From the NCBI RefSeq assembly GCF_013342145.1, contig NZ_JABUQZ010000001.1, positions 806,001-870,000 on the forward strand: 64,000 nucleotides of DNA, given 5' to 3'. Every line of letters starts with the position of its first letter. Within the stretch, counting starts at the first letter, position 1. The DNA comes from Haloterrigena gelatinilytica (GTDB lineage: Archaea > Halobacteriota > Halobacteria > Halobacteriales > Natrialbaceae). Shown in pieces: positions 14,875-24,222 of this stretch. A program made the position numbers and the translations under genes. A model generated the notes under the pieces. The model saw only the letters and a list, made by a program, of their open reading frames with translations. It did not search any database and was not told the origin of the DNA.

Positions 14875-16662
14875 ATGAACGAGTTACAGCCGGTCGCCCT
14901 CGAACGCGAGGGGGCGACCGCGGATCTGGTCGTCGCGAACGGGCGGGTGTACGTCTCGAACCGGCGGGAGTTTCTCGAGCGAGACGTCGCCGTCGTCGGC
15001 GACCGAATCGCCGCGCTACTGCCGGATTCCGAGTCCGTCACCGGTCCCGACACGACGGTCGTCGACGCGTCCGACCGGGTCGTCCTCCCGGGATTGATCG
15101 ACGCCCACACCCACGCGGACATCCAGGTGACGCCCGAGCGCGCCGCGCCGGCGATGCTCGCCGGCGGCACCACGTCGATCGTCACCGAGACCTCCGGACT
15201 CGGTCTGCTCTTCGGCAGCCGCGGCGTCGAGTTCACCCTCGAGCGGACCGCCGACCTGCCGGTGACGGCCTACCTCACCCTGCCGCCCCAGTGGTTCGTC
15301 GACACCTTCGAACCCGCGCGGGGCGACGACGCGGACCTCGAGGCGTTCGTCGACCTGCTCGAGCGCGAGCGCGTGGTCGGCGTCGGGGAGATCGACTGGA
15401 TCCACGTCGTCGGCCGCGAGTCGCCGGTCGAACGGCTCTACGACCGCGCTCGCGACGCGGACGCGACGATCGTGGGCCACGGGGCGGGCTGTCGGGGCGA
15501 GTCGCTCCGCGCGTTCGCGACCGTCGTGGACAACGACCACGAGGCGATCGAAGCCGACGGGATCCGCGAGCGGGCCGAACACGGGATCCACGTCGTCGGC
15601 CGCTGCGGCTCGAACCGCGACGATATCGACGCGCTCGCCGCGGCCGTCCCCGACGTCGATCGCGGCAGCGTCTCGCTGTCGACCGACGGCGTCTGGCCGG
15701 CCGACCTCGTCGACGGGGTCGGGATGGCCGACGTGGTCCGGCGCGCGATCGAGGCCGGCGTCCCCGAGCGGGACGCGATCGACGCCGCGACGCGCAACCC
15801 CGCCGAACACTTCGGCCTCGAGGGCCGGGGTGTCGTCGCGCCCGGCGCGTTCGCGGACCTGCTCGTCGTCGACGACCTCGAGTCGATGACCGTCCAGACC
15901 GTGGTCGCCGACGGCGCGGTCGTCGTGGTCGACGGGACACCAGCCGTCGAACCGCGGACCGACCCCTATCCCGACTCGGTTACCGACACCGTTTCGGTTG
16001 ACTGCGACGCGGATCGCTTCACCGCGCCGCTCGAGGCCGCGCCGGACGGCGTCGTCCGCGCGATGGAGGTCGGCCGCGGACTCGTCACGACCGAGACGAC
16101 CGCCGAACCCGCCGTGCTCGAGGCCGGCGAACGCGGCGACGGGGCCGCGGCGACCGACGCCCGACTCGGTCCCGATCCGGACGCCGACGTCCTCACGGCG
16201 ACGCTGATCGACCGCGATCCGGCGACCGACGACCGCGCCTTCACCGGCTTTCTCGTCGGCTACGGCCTCGAGCGGGGCGCCGTCGCGACGAGCGCGGTCT
16301 GGGAGACGCCCGGGCTGGCGACCGTCGCCGCGGACGCCGACGACGCCGTCGCCGCCGCCGAGCGCGTCGCGGAGCTGGGCGGCGGATTCGCCGTCGCTCG
16401 AGACGGAGCGATCGTCGCGGACCTCCCGATGCCGGTCGGAGCGACGGCGGCCGACGCGGCGGTCGAGGACGTCGCGGCCGGCGTCGAGGCGCTCGAGGCG
16501 ACGCTCCGCGAGAGCGGCGTCGACGTCGCGGATCCGCTGCTGACCGTCCAGACGCTGACCTTCGTCGGCGTGCCCACGCTGAAGCTCACCGCGTCGGGCT
16601 ACGCCGACGTCCTCGGGCGGTCGCGAGTCGGCCTCGAGCCGACGGCCGATCCGGAGTCGTAG
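14875..16662 (+). CDS. Adenine deaminase-like amidohydrolase
   Basis: 595-residue metal-dependent amidohydrolase, probably adenine deaminase (adenine to hypoxanthine, purine salvage). The N-terminal composite domain leads into GLIDAHTHADIQVTPE, the HxH metal site, then GGTTSIVTE and VGHGAGCRG, whose His is a further ligand. The end of the barrel has STDGVWPADL. The C-terminal AdeC-specific domain is visible as GFLVGYGLERGAVATS and AELGGGFAVARDGAIVADLPMPVGA. AdeC has relatives of unknown substrate, so specificity is less certain than family. It converges with the adenosyltransferase gene, 2 bp between stops. Confidence 0.85.
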   Translation: MNELQPVALEREGATADLVVANGRVYVSNRREFLERDVAVVGDRIAALLPDSESVTGPDTTVVDASDRVVLPGLIDAHTHADIQVTPERAAPAMLAGGTTSIVTETSGLGLLFGSRGVEFTLERTADLPVTAYLTLPPQWFVDTFEPARGDDADLEAFVDLLERERVVGVGEIDWIHVVGRESPVERLYDRARDADATIVGHGAGCRGESLRAFATVVDNDHEAIEADGIRERAEHGIHVVGRCGSNRDDIDALAAAVPDVDRGSVSLSTDGVWPADLVDGVGMADVVRRAIEAGVPERDAIDAATRNPAEHFGLEGRGVVAPGAFADLLVVDDLESMTVQTVVADGAVVVVDGTPAVEPRTDPYPDSVTDTVSVDCDADRFTAPLEAAPDGVVRAMEVGRGLVTTETTAEPAVLEAGERGDGAAATDARLGPDPDADVLTATLIDRDPATDDRAFTGFLVGYGLERGAVATSAVWETPGLATVAADADDAVAAAERVAELGGGFAVARDGAIVADLPMPVGATAADAAVEDVAAGVEALEATLRESGVDVADPLLTVQTLTFVGVPTLKLTASGYADVLGRSRVGLEPTADPES

Positions 16663-16664
16663 AA

Positions 16665-17198
16665 TCAGTACTGGGGCGACTCTTCCGGCTCGCCGTCGCG
16701 GGCGTTGACGACGCGACCGAAGGTGAACAGGCCGTCCGAGAGCCGGTTCAAGTACTGGACGGCCTGTTCGTTGATCTCCTCCTCCGCGGCCAGCGCGACC
16801 GCCCGGCGCTCGGCGCGCCGGCAGACGGTTCTGGCGTGGTGAAGTTGCGCGCCGCGCTCGCTGCCGGTCGGCAGGATGAACGACCGCAGGGGCTCGAGTT
16901 CCTCGTCGTACTCGTCGATCCAGTCCTCGACGGTCTCGACGTGGTCGGCGCGGATCGCGGGGTCGTCCTCGTCGGGATCGGGGTTCGCGAAGTCGGCCTG
17001 GACGACGTGGAGGTGGTTCTGGATCTCCCGGAGCCGCTCGTCGACGTCGTCGTGGCCGGTCGGGCGGATCGTCCCGACGAGGGCGTTGAGTTCGTCGACG
17101 GTGCCGTAGGCTTCGATGCGCGGACTGGCCTTCGAGACGCGGCTCATGTCCCGGAGATCCGTCTGCCCGTCGTCGCCGCGGCCTGTGTAGATCGACAT
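16665..17198 (-). CDS. pduO: PduO-type cob(I)alamin adenosyltransferase
   Basis: 177-residue cytoplasmic enzyme that adenosylates cob(I)alamin with ATP to make coenzyme B12. The N-terminal IYTGRGDDGQTDL is the PduO ATP-binding motif, followed by RIEAYGTVDELNALVG. The C-terminal CRRAERRAVAL and YLNRLSDGLFTFGRVVN are also diagnostic. ATG 17198 gives the usual short N-terminus; longer in-frame extensions contain Arg-rich sequence unlike the family. Length is typical. Confidence 0.93.
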   Translation of the reverse strand: MSIYTGRGDDGQTDLRDMSRVSKASPRIEAYGTVDELNALVGTIRPTGHDDVDERLREIQNHLHVVQADFANPDPDEDDPAIRADHVETVEDWIDEYDEELEPLRSFILPTGSERGAQLHHARTVCRRAERRAVALAAEEEINEQAVQYLNRLSDGLFTFGRVVNARDGEPEESPQY

Positions 17199-17348
17199 GT
17201 CCGTGTGCACGGACGAGACGCACTTAATCCCTGCCGGCGCCGCTCGAGCGCTCAAGCGGACGCTTCGGCGCAGACGGACCGGACGAGTTCGCCTGCCCGC
17301 CGTGGCGCAACCAGTACGTTTTACACTTGCGGGGCCCAATCGCCGCGC

Positions 17349-17522
17349 ATGGCCATGGAACTCGATCACGAGTGCCCGAACTGCGGCACCGAACGGACCT
17401 TCTACCGCGCGGCGAGCACGACGCTGCACCTCGGCGAAAAGGTCAAGTGGCACTGCCCGGAGTGCGACTACGGCTTCGTGAAGATCGGCGACAACGGCAC
17501 CGCCGTCGACTCGAGCGCGTAA
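17349..17522 (+). CDS. 57-residue zinc beta-ribbon protein
   Basis: MAMELDHECPNCGTERTFYR, then WHCPECDYGFVKIGD. Two CPxC knuckles (CPNC and CPEC) make a compact zinc ribbon. The same arrangement recurs in short haloarchaeal proteins of unknown role, as I recall. ATG 17349 is used, with a second ATG two codons later. The upstream TTTTACACTTGCGG could hold its promoter. It sits between the adenosyltransferase (divergent) and gcvPB (convergent). Confidence 0.8.
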   Translation: MAMELDHECPNCGTERTFYRAASTTLHLGEKVKWHCPECDYGFVKIGDNGTAVDSSA

Positions 17523-17663
17523 CGGCCCCTTCGACGCGAATTCCGATCGCCGAGTTTCTTTTTCGACCGTCGTTCACTCGAGCGGGTAGCCTCCGCCCTC
17601 GAAGTCGACCGCCTCGAACTCACCGGCCCACGACGCAACAACGAGCGAAACGCACCGCGGCGC

Positions 17664-19172
17664 TCACTCGTCGTCGCCTTCGGACTCGAGGGCCTGCCAC
17701 GAGAGCCGCGGCGACCGCGCCGCGCTGGTCTGATCGATCCGGCGCGCGGTGGTCCGTTCCGGCGCCGCCTCGAGCGTCTCGTCGTCCTCGTCCGCGACGG
17801 CGTTGAAGGCCGCGGCGAGCCGGTCCAGCGTGTCCTTCCCCTCGACCTCCGTCGGTTCGGTCATCAGCGCCTCGGGGACGATCTCGGGCCACTTGGTCGT
17901 CGGCGGGTGGACGCCGTAGTCGAGCATCCGTTTCGCGACGTCGGCGGCGTCCTGCTCGCCCGCGCTGGCGACGAACTCGTGGTGGAACGGCTCGTAGGGA
18001 ACCTCGTACTCGATCCGGCTCGCGAGGTAGTTCGCGTTCAGCACCGCTTTCGCGCTGGCGTCGGCGAGCCCCTCGTCGCCCAGCCGCGCGATGTAGGCGA
18101 AGGCCTTGACGAGGACGAGCCAGTTGCCCTGGTAGCCGTGGACCTTGCCGATGGTGTGTTCGGGGTCGAACAGTTCGTAGCCCGGTTCGCTCTTGCTCGC
18201 GCCGTTCTCTCGCACGCGAGGCGCCGGCAGGAACGGCGCCAGTTCGTCGACGACGCCGACCGGGCCCGCGCCCGGACCGCCGCCCCCGTGGGGCGTCGCG
18301 AACGTCTTGTGGACGTTGTAGTGCATCACGTCGAAGCCCATGTCTCCCGGGCGGGCCCGACCGAGCAGGGCGTTCAAATTCGCCCCGTCGTAGTAGAGCA
18401 GGCCGCCCACGTCGTGGACCATCTCGGCGATCTCCTCGATGTCGCGCTCGAAGAGGCCGAGCGTGTTCGGGTTGGTCAGCATCAGCGCCGCGGTGTTCTC
18501 GGAGAGGGCCGCCTCGAGCGCCTCGAGGTCGACCCGGCCGCCCTCGTCGCTGGGCAGCGAGACGACGTCGTAGCCGCCCAGCGCCGCGCTCGCGAAGTTG
18601 GTCCCGTGGGCGCTCTCGGGGACGATGACCTCGTCGCGGTGGCCCTCGCCCTCGTGCTCGTGGTAGGCCGCGGCGACGCGGATGCCGACGAACTCGCCGG
18701 CCGCGCCGGCGGGGGGCTGGAGCGTCACCGCGTCCATCCCGCCGATCCGACCCAGGTAGTCCTGGAGCCGGTACATGAGCTCGAGGGTTCCCTGGACCGA
18801 CCGCTCGGAGCGATCGGGGTGGACGGCCGCCGAGGGGAGCGCCGCCACGTCCTCGGTGAACTTGGGGTTGTACTTCATCGTACACGAGCCCAGCGGGTAG
18901 GGACCGCTGTCGATCCCGTAGATCATCTGGGAGAGGCGCGTGTAGTGGCGCGCCAGTTCGGGCTCGGAGAGTTCGGGCAACTCGAGGGAGTCCCGGGTCA
19001 GATCGTCGGGCAGGGGCGAGCCGCCGTCCCCGCCGTTCCCGCCGATCTCGACGCGAGTCTGGTCCTTCTCCGAGAGCAGGGGTTCGTACTGGCCGTTCTC
19101 GACGTAGCGGGCCTGATCGTAGCGGGTCTGTTCGGCTCGCGGATCGTCGCGGCTCTCGTCTCGGTCGCTCAT
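17664..19172 (-). CDS. gcvPB: Glycine dehydrogenase (decarboxylating) subunit 2
   Basis: 502-residue PLP-binding half of the split glycine cleavage P-protein, which decarboxylates glycine and passes the aminomethyl group to the H-protein lipoyl arm. [21 protein letters not shown] near the start and [40 protein letters not shown], containing the PLP lysine (HKTF), are diagnostic. ATG 19172 overlaps the gcvPA stop by 4 bp (ATGA), so the two halves are translationally coupled. The acidic N-terminal extension ([10 protein letters not shown]...) is halophile-like. No gcvT or gcvH lies nearby. Confidence 0.95.
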   Translation of the reverse strand: MSDRDESRDDPRAEQTRYDQARYVENGQYEPLLSEKDQTRVEIGGNGGDGGSPLPDDLTRDSLELPELSEPELARHYTRLSQMIYGIDSGPYPLGSCTMKYNPKFTEDVAALPSAAVHPDRSERSVQGTLELMYRLQDYLGRIGGMDAVTLQPPAGAAGEFVGIRVAAAYHEHEGEGHRDEVIVPESAHGTNFASAALGGYDVVSLPSDEGGRVDLEALEAALSENTAALMLTNPNTLGLFERDIEEIAEMVHDVGGLLYYDGANLNALLGRARPGDMGFDVMHYNVHKTFATPHGGGGPGAGPVGVVDELAPFLPAPRVRENGASKSEPGYELFDPEHTIGKVHGYQGNWLVLVKAFAYIARLGDEGLADASAKAVLNANYLASRIEYEVPYEPFHHEFVASAGEQDAADVAKRMLDYGVHPPTTKWPEIVPEALMTEPTEVEGKDTLDRLAAAFNAVADEDDETLEAAPERTTARRIDQTSAARSPRLSWQALESEGDDE

Positions 19173-20506
19173 CGAATCACCTCCCGGAACGCCGCGACGA
19201 ACGGATCGATCCGCTCGTCGGGGACGCCGGCGACGCAGACCTGCAGTTCGTGGTCGCCGACGACGTGAACCGCGAAGCCGCGTTTCTCGAGGTCGTCCGC
19301 GATCGCCGGCGCGGGCTGGTCGACGCGGATGACGAACTCCCGCAGGTGGTGGCGGTCGTGGACCGGCGCTGTGGCGCCGACGAGGTCGTCGAGGCGCTCG
19401 GCGAGATCCTCGGCGCGGGTGACGCCCCGCTCGGCGAGGTCGACCATGCCGCTCGGCCCCAGGTACGCGGCGTGCATCGCGGTTCGGAGCGCGACCCAGG
19501 CCTGGTTGGTGCAGATGTTGCTCGTCGCCCGTTCGCGACGGATGTGCTGTTCGCGGGTCTGCAGGGTGAGCGTGAACGCCCGCCGGTCGGTCGCGTCCTC
19601 GCTGGCGCCGACCAGCCGACCGGGGACCTGCCGGAGGTAGTCTTCGGTCGTGGCGAACAGTCCCAGTCCCATCCCGTAGCTCGTCGGCAGTCCGAGCACG
19701 CTCGCGTCGCCGACGACGACGTCGGCGCCGACGTCCGCCGGCCGCTGTAACAAGGAGAGCGCGACGGGGTCCGTACCGAGCGCGAACAGGGCGTCGCGTT
19801 CGGCCGCCAGCTCGCCGATCGACTCGAGCCCTTCCTCGATCGTCCCTCGAACGGTCGGGTTCTCGGCGTAGACCATGACGCACTCCTCGTCGATCAGTTC
19901 CTCGAGGGCCGCGAGGTCGACGTTGGCGTCGTCGGTGGGGTACGTGTCGACCGCCAGATCGGTGCCGGCGACGTAGTTCTCGAGCGTCGAGCGCCGCCCC
20001 TCGAGCAGGAGGTCGGGGACGAGCACGCGGTGGCCGCTGGTATCGCGGACGCGCTCGGCCAGCGTGGCGGCCTCGCCCAGCGCCGTCGCGGCGTCGTACA
20101 TCGAGCAGTTGGCCACCTCGAGGCCGGTCAGCTCGACCAGCAGCGACTGGTACTCGAACAGGGCCTGCAAGAACCCCTGCGAGATTTCGGGCTGGTACTG
20201 CGTGTAGGAGGTCAGAAACTCGGAGCGGTCCGCGAGGTGGTCGACCAGCGACGGCACGTAGTAGCCGTAGTGGCCCCGCCCGAGCAGCTCCGTCAGGTCG
20301 TCGTTGCGTCCCAGTATCGTTCGGACGAGTCGCCTCGTCTCCCGTTCCGATCGCGCGTCGATTCCGAACTCCCCGTCGAACTCGACGGCGTCGGGAATGT
20401 CGAAGAGGTCGTCGACCGATCCGGCGCCGACCGCCTCGAGCATCCGCGCCCGTTCGTCGTCCGTGTGGGGTGCGTAGGGGCTCCCCGTGGCGTCTGATCC
20501 GTGCAT
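19169..20506 (-). CDS. gcvPA: Glycine dehydrogenase (decarboxylating) subunit 1
   Basis: 445-residue first half of the heterodimeric P-protein of glycine cleavage. [20 protein letters not shown] at the N-terminus is the GcvPA signature (YxPHT), followed by [31 protein letters not shown] and [15 protein letters not shown]. The C-terminal [19 protein letters not shown] is also conserved. ATG 20506 is selected; upstream in-frame sequence is Arg-rich and overlaps the divergent promoter region. It forms a two-gene operon with gcvPB. Confidence 0.95.
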   Translation of the reverse strand: MHGSDATGSPYAPHTDDERARMLEAVGAGSVDDLFDIPDAVEFDGEFGIDARSERETRRLVRTILGRNDDLTELLGRGHYGYYVPSLVDHLADRSEFLTSYTQYQPEISQGFLQALFEYQSLLVELTGLEVANCSMYDAATALGEAATLAERVRDTSGHRVLVPDLLLEGRRSTLENYVAGTDLAVDTYPTDDANVDLAALEELIDEECVMVYAENPTVRGTIEEGLESIGELAAERDALFALGTDPVALSLLQRPADVGADVVVGDASVLGLPTSYGMGLGLFATTEDYLRQVPGRLVGASEDATDRRAFTLTLQTREQHIRRERATSNICTNQAWVALRTAMHAAYLGPSGMVDLAERGVTRAEDLAERLDDLVGATAPVHDRHHLREFVIRVDQPAPAIADDLEKRGFAVHVVGDHELQVCVAGVPDERIDPFVAAFREVIR

Positions 20507-20723
20507 GGCTAATCGTCGTCCCGTCGATCCGAACTCGTCCGTCCCCTCCCGCAGCGTTCGCGGGTTCCGATCCGAGACATGATACGCGGTTCTAGCGGTC
20601 ACGGGGTAATGAACGCACCCCTTCGATCGCGGCGGCGACCGACCGCCTCGGTCCCCCGCGTTCCCGCGGAGCCTGCAAACGCGCCGCCGAGGGCTTTCCT
20701 CGCCGGCGGTGTCGGCCAGTCCC

Positions 20724-21494
20724 ATGGCCAGTCCAGACGACCGAGACGACGACCGGACGCCGCCGTTCGACGTCGACCCCGACGATCCCGACGCGACCGC
20801 TCCGCGAGACTCCCCGCTCGAGGACGACGACCGCGAGATCGGAGCGAAGATCGCGACCGATCAGGAGGCCTTTCTCGGCGTGCTCCCGCACTTCTACCGC
20901 GGCGAGGTCAGCCAGGCCAACGGCGCCCAGGACCGGATCGACCGCACCACCGACTGGGCGATCGCCCTCATCGCCGCCCTGCTGTCGCTCGTCTTCTCGA
21001 GCCGGCGGATGCCGGCGTTTCTCCTCTTGGTCGGCCTCTTCGTCCTCTCGATCTTCCTCTTCTACGAGGTCCGACGCTACCGGTTCTACGACCACTGGCG
21101 GGCCCGCGTCCGGTTCGTCCAGGAGAACGTGTTCGCGAACGCGCTCGACCCGGTCGGCACGGAACACCCCGAGTGGCGCGAGGAACTGAGCGCCGATCTG
21201 CGACATCCGACGTTCAAGGTCTCCTTCCTCGAGGGGCTCTCCCGTCGGATCCGTCGGGTGTACGGGCTCCTCTTCACGGTGCTCGGCGTCGCGTGGGTGT
21301 TCAAGGTGACGCTGTTTACGCCCGAACAACGGTGGACGGAGGCGGCCGAGCTGCCGGGGCTGCCGGGGATCTGGGTGGCGGTCGCGTTGGCCGTCTTCCA
21401 CGGCTGTATTTTCGCGCTGGCGTTCTGGCCCACCGAGCGACGGGCGAAGGGCGAGATTCACGGCTCGGAGCCGGGCGACTGGAAGAACGACTGA
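20724..21494 (+). CDS. DUF2270-type membrane protein
   Basis: 256-residue integral membrane protein. The acidic N-terminal region (about 45 residues) precedes [36 protein letters not shown], the block typical of the DUF2270 family. Hydrophobic segments lie near residues 76-90, 98-115, 188-205 and 215-235. A GTG five codons upstream is in frame; ATG 20724 is preferred. Biochemical role unknown. It is divergent from gcvPA and converges with the AI-2E-type transporter (8 bp between stops). Confidence 0.8.
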   Translation: MASPDDRDDDRTPPFDVDPDDPDATAPRDSPLEDDDREIGAKIATDQEAFLGVLPHFYRGEVSQANGAQDRIDRTTDWAIALIAALLSLVFSSRRMPAFLLLVGLFVLSIFLFYEVRRYRFYDHWRARVRFVQENVFANALDPVGTEHPEWREELSADLRHPTFKVSFLEGLSRRIRRVYGLLFTVLGVAWVFKVTLFTPEQRWTEAAELPGLPGIWVAVALAVFHGCIFALAFWPTERRAKGEIHGSEPGDWKND

Positions 21495-21502
21495 CCGCTC
21501 GA

Positions 21503-22669
21503 TCACTCGCCGTCGTCGGTGGGTTCGTTCGACGCAACGTCGACCTCGGACGAGCCGGAATCATCAGTTTCGGCCGGTTCGTCGCCGTCGCTGGTGCGAT
21601 CGTCGGCCGCCTCGTCGTCCGCGAGCGCCGGTGCCGATCCGTCGCGCTCGGCGCGCTCTCGAGCGAAGACGTCCAGCGTGATCTTCGCGCCGCCGAGGAC
21701 GACGGGGCCGATGAACAGCCCGACCGCGCCGAAGGTGATGAGCCCGCCGAAGATGCCGACCACGATGATCGCCGAGTTGAAGGCGCTCGTGCGCCCGATG
21801 AGCGCCGGCCGGAGGTAGGTGTCGGAGAAGGTGACGAGCAGTCCGTAGACGACCAGTCCGCCGGCGGCGACGGGCCGGCCGACCGCGACGAGGTAGATCG
21901 CGACGGGGAGCCAGACGCCGAAGGCGCCGACCAGCGGCAGGAGGGTGAGCACGAACGTGAGCACAGTGAGCAAGACGACGGCGGGGATGCCGAGCACCGC
22001 GAGCCCCGCGCCGAGTAACACCGCCTGAATGGCCGCGACGAGGACGTTGCTGATCACCGACGCCTGCATGAGCTGATCCAGTTCCGCGAACAGCTCCCGC
22101 TGGATCTCGTCGTCGATCGGGACGACGCGGTACAGCCACTCCATGAGTTGCTCCCCGTCCCGCAACAGCGCAAAGCAGACGAACAGGGTGATCGTCAGCC
22201 CGATCATGAGCCCCGGCAGCCCGCCGACGATGTCGAGCGCGCCCGTCGCGATCCCCTGCGCGCCGGAGGATATCGCGTCCTGGTACGTTTCGTAGAGCCC
22301 GGTCAGGTTGACCTCGTACCCCCGCTCCGCGATTTCCCGCTCGATCAGCTCGATATCGACGTCGCCGTTCCGGACGGCGTCCACGAGCTGGCCCGTCTGC
22401 CGGAGCGCGACGCTTATGATGTACACCAGCGGCAGCAGGATGACGATCACGGCGGTGATGACGGAGACGAACGCGGCGATCATCGGCCGGACGTACCGCT
22501 CGAGTCGCCGCTGGAGCGGCAGGAGGATGTACGCGAGGACGACGCCGAAGAGGACGTACTGCAGGTACGGCAGGACGATGAGGAGTCCGAGAACGACGGC
22601 GATCAGCGCGAGCGCGGTGAGAACGGGCTGCTCGACGACCCACGCCGGCGGCTCTGGACGCTCTGGCAT
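21503..22669 (-). CDS. AI-2E family transporter-like permease
   Basis: 388-residue membrane protein of the AI-2 exporter (TqsA/PerM) superfamily. Around eight hydrophobic segments; the family blocks GVVLAYILLPLQRRLERY, LLRDGEQLMEWLYRVVP and GIPAVVLLTVLTFVLTLLPLVG are visible. The segment SDTYLRPALIGRTSAFNSAIIVVGIFGGLITFGAVGLFIGPVVL is the conserved C-terminal core. The tail of about 50 residues is acidic and probably disordered. Substrate unknown; autoinducer export is not implied in archaea, and some relatives act as ion exchangers. Confidence 0.88.
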   Translation of the reverse strand: MPERPEPPAWVVEQPVLTALALIAVVLGLLIVLPYLQYVLFGVVLAYILLPLQRRLERYVRPMIAAFVSVITAVIVILLPLVYIISVALRQTGQLVDAVRNGDVDIELIEREIAERGYEVNLTGLYETYQDAISSGAQGIATGALDIVGGLPGLMIGLTITLFVCFALLRDGEQLMEWLYRVVPIDDEIQRELFAELDQLMQASVISNVLVAAIQAVLLGAGLAVLGIPAVVLLTVLTFVLTLLPLVGAFGVWLPVAIYLVAVGRPVAAGGLVVYGLLVTFSDTYLRPALIGRTSAFNSAIIVVGIFGGLITFGAVGLFIGPVVLGGAKITLDVFARERAERDGSAPALADDEAADDRTSDGDEPAETDDSGSSEVDVASNEPTDDGE

Positions 22670-22741
22670 ATCCCCGACTGCAACGTCCCGACAGATTAGT
22701 CCACTGAAGGGAGCGCCCGCTCGCTCGCAAAAATCTATCTT

Positions 22742-22788
22742 GCAAACGCGTTGCGTTTGCGAGAGCCGCGAGACGCTTCGCGTCTCGC
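22742..22788. repeat. Two perfect 3-nt-loop hairpins in the hmgB/transporter spacer
   Basis: GCAAACGC-gtt-GCGTTTGC (22742-22760) and GCGAGACGC-ttc-GCGTCTCGC (22768-22788) lie in tandem between two minus-strand genes, beyond the 3' end of the HMG-CoA synthase gene. Stem lengths are 8 and 9 bp. They may act in 3'-end formation, but no T-run follows directly. Confidence 0.85.
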
Positions 22789-22816
22789 TTGCCGCTAAAA
22801 AACCGCTTCGAACCGC

Positions 22817-24154
22817 CTACTCGACGTACCGGTACTTCCGTTCACCCATGCGGCCCCAGCCATCGAAAACGAACTCCGACTCGGGGGCCGTGAACTCCTC
22901 GACGTCGACGTCCATGTCGTGGTTGTGGACGTCGTGGACCTCCTCGTAGTCGTCCCAGCTCATGTCGTACCGGTCCTCGAGTTGCGCGTCGACGTTCAGC
23001 GCCTCGATCTCGTCCTCCCAGCCCTCTCGGACGACTTCGGAGTGGATCTCCGCCTGGGCGCCGCTGCCGTAGGAACCGACCAACAACGCTTCGCCGGTCA
23101 TGTCGCGACCGTTCTCGAGGGCGTGTTTGAGCGCGCTGGCGCGGGCGACGTGGACGGAGCCGGTGTACCAGTTGCCGACCTCGCGGGAGATCGACAGCGT
23201 CGGATCGATCGTCTCCGCGTACCACTCCTGATACGCGTCCGTCTCCTTGAGCAGGTCCATGTACTCCCGGAGCGCGTCGCGGTAGTCGTCGTCGGTATCG
23301 AACGCTTCGGGACGGGGCTGGCGACCGATCTCGTCGGCCAGATCGTCCTCGAGGCTCGTATCGCGGATGACGTGGCGGTAGGCCAGCAGGGCCGCCTTCC
23401 GGACCATGCCCGGGAACGGCGTGTGGAACGGCGCGTAGGCGAAGTCCTCGGAGTGGACGTCGCCCGCGACGCTCTCGTAGTCCTCCAAGGCCTCGCGCAT
23501 CCGGGCGAGATACACCTGCACGGAGCGTTTGCCGTCGACGGAGGGGAACTGCTGGTTGGGCTTGAGGAAGTCGGTCTCGTCGGCCGAGCCGTACCCCTGT
23601 TCGGCCGAGAGTTCGACCAGGTTGGGATCCTCGCTGATCAGCATCGCGACGGCGCCGGCGCCCTGGGTCGCCTCGCCGGCGTCACCGCGAGCGTACAGCG
23701 CCGTGTCGGTCGCGATGACCAGCGCAGAGCGGCCGCGGTTGCGACCCGCGCGAATCCAGTTGTACGCGTCGTCCAGACTCTGGGTGCCCGCGATGCAGGC
23801 GAACTTCCGCTCGCCCTTGTTGGCGTGGTGGAAGTCGCCGTCGAAGACCTGCTCGAGGCAGCCGGCGACGTACGTCGAAACGGGTTTGGAGTTGTCGAAG
23901 GCGCTCTCGGTCGCGACGTCGATCCGCCCGATATCGTCGGGCTCGAGCCCTTTGCGCTCCATCAGTCGGTGGGCGGCGTTGGCGCCCATCGTGACGATGT
24001 CCTCGTAACTGTCGGGGAAGGAACTGGCGTTCAGCCCGAGCCCTTTCGTGTACTTCTCGGGGTCTTCGCCCTTCTCGGGAGCGAACGTGCCGGGTAAGTC
24101 GAGTTTGAGGTTCCCGGTCCAGATTTCGATGGCGTCGATACCGACTGCAGTCAT
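22817..24154 (-). CDS. hmgB: Hydroxymethylglutaryl-CoA synthase
   Basis: 445-residue enzyme condensing acetoacetyl-CoA with acetyl-CoA to HMG-CoA, the entry to the mevalonate pathway for archaeal isoprenoid lipids. The catalytic residues are visible: Glu83 in DVATESAFD, nucleophilic Cys120 in KFACIAGTQSL, and His in FAYAPFHTPFPGMVRKA. GNWYTGSVHVARASAL and SYGSGAQAEIHS near the C-terminus are further family blocks. ATG 24154 gives the normal start (MTAVGIDAIEIWTG). It stands alone transcriptionally. Confidence 0.95.
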   Translation of the reverse strand: MTAVGIDAIEIWTGNLKLDLPGTFAPEKGEDPEKYTKGLGLNASSFPDSYEDIVTMGANAAHRLMERKGLEPDDIGRIDVATESAFDNSKPVSTYVAGCLEQVFDGDFHHANKGERKFACIAGTQSLDDAYNWIRAGRNRGRSALVIATDTALYARGDAGEATQGAGAVAMLISEDPNLVELSAEQGYGSADETDFLKPNQQFPSVDGKRSVQVYLARMREALEDYESVAGDVHSEDFAYAPFHTPFPGMVRKAALLAYRHVIRDTSLEDDLADEIGRQPRPEAFDTDDDYRDALREYMDLLKETDAYQEWYAETIDPTLSISREVGNWYTGSVHVARASALKHALENGRDMTGEALLVGSYGSGAQAEIHSEVVREGWEDEIEALNVDAQLEDRYDMSWDDYEEVHDVHNHDMDVDVEEFTAPESEFVFDGWGRMGERKYRYVE

Positions 24155-24222
24155 ACCGTCGCATTCGTAGAGACGACATATGTTACTGTCGATGGAAAGA
24201 TCGACAGCCGTCGAGAGCGGTG

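Noticed and set aside
15016-17223. Very long minus-strand open frame (735 codons) across the deaminase gene
   Set aside because: Mirror of the high-GC coding strand. It is rich in Arg/Gly/Asp with no family motif, and the adenine deaminase on the plus strand and PduO on another frame explain the region.
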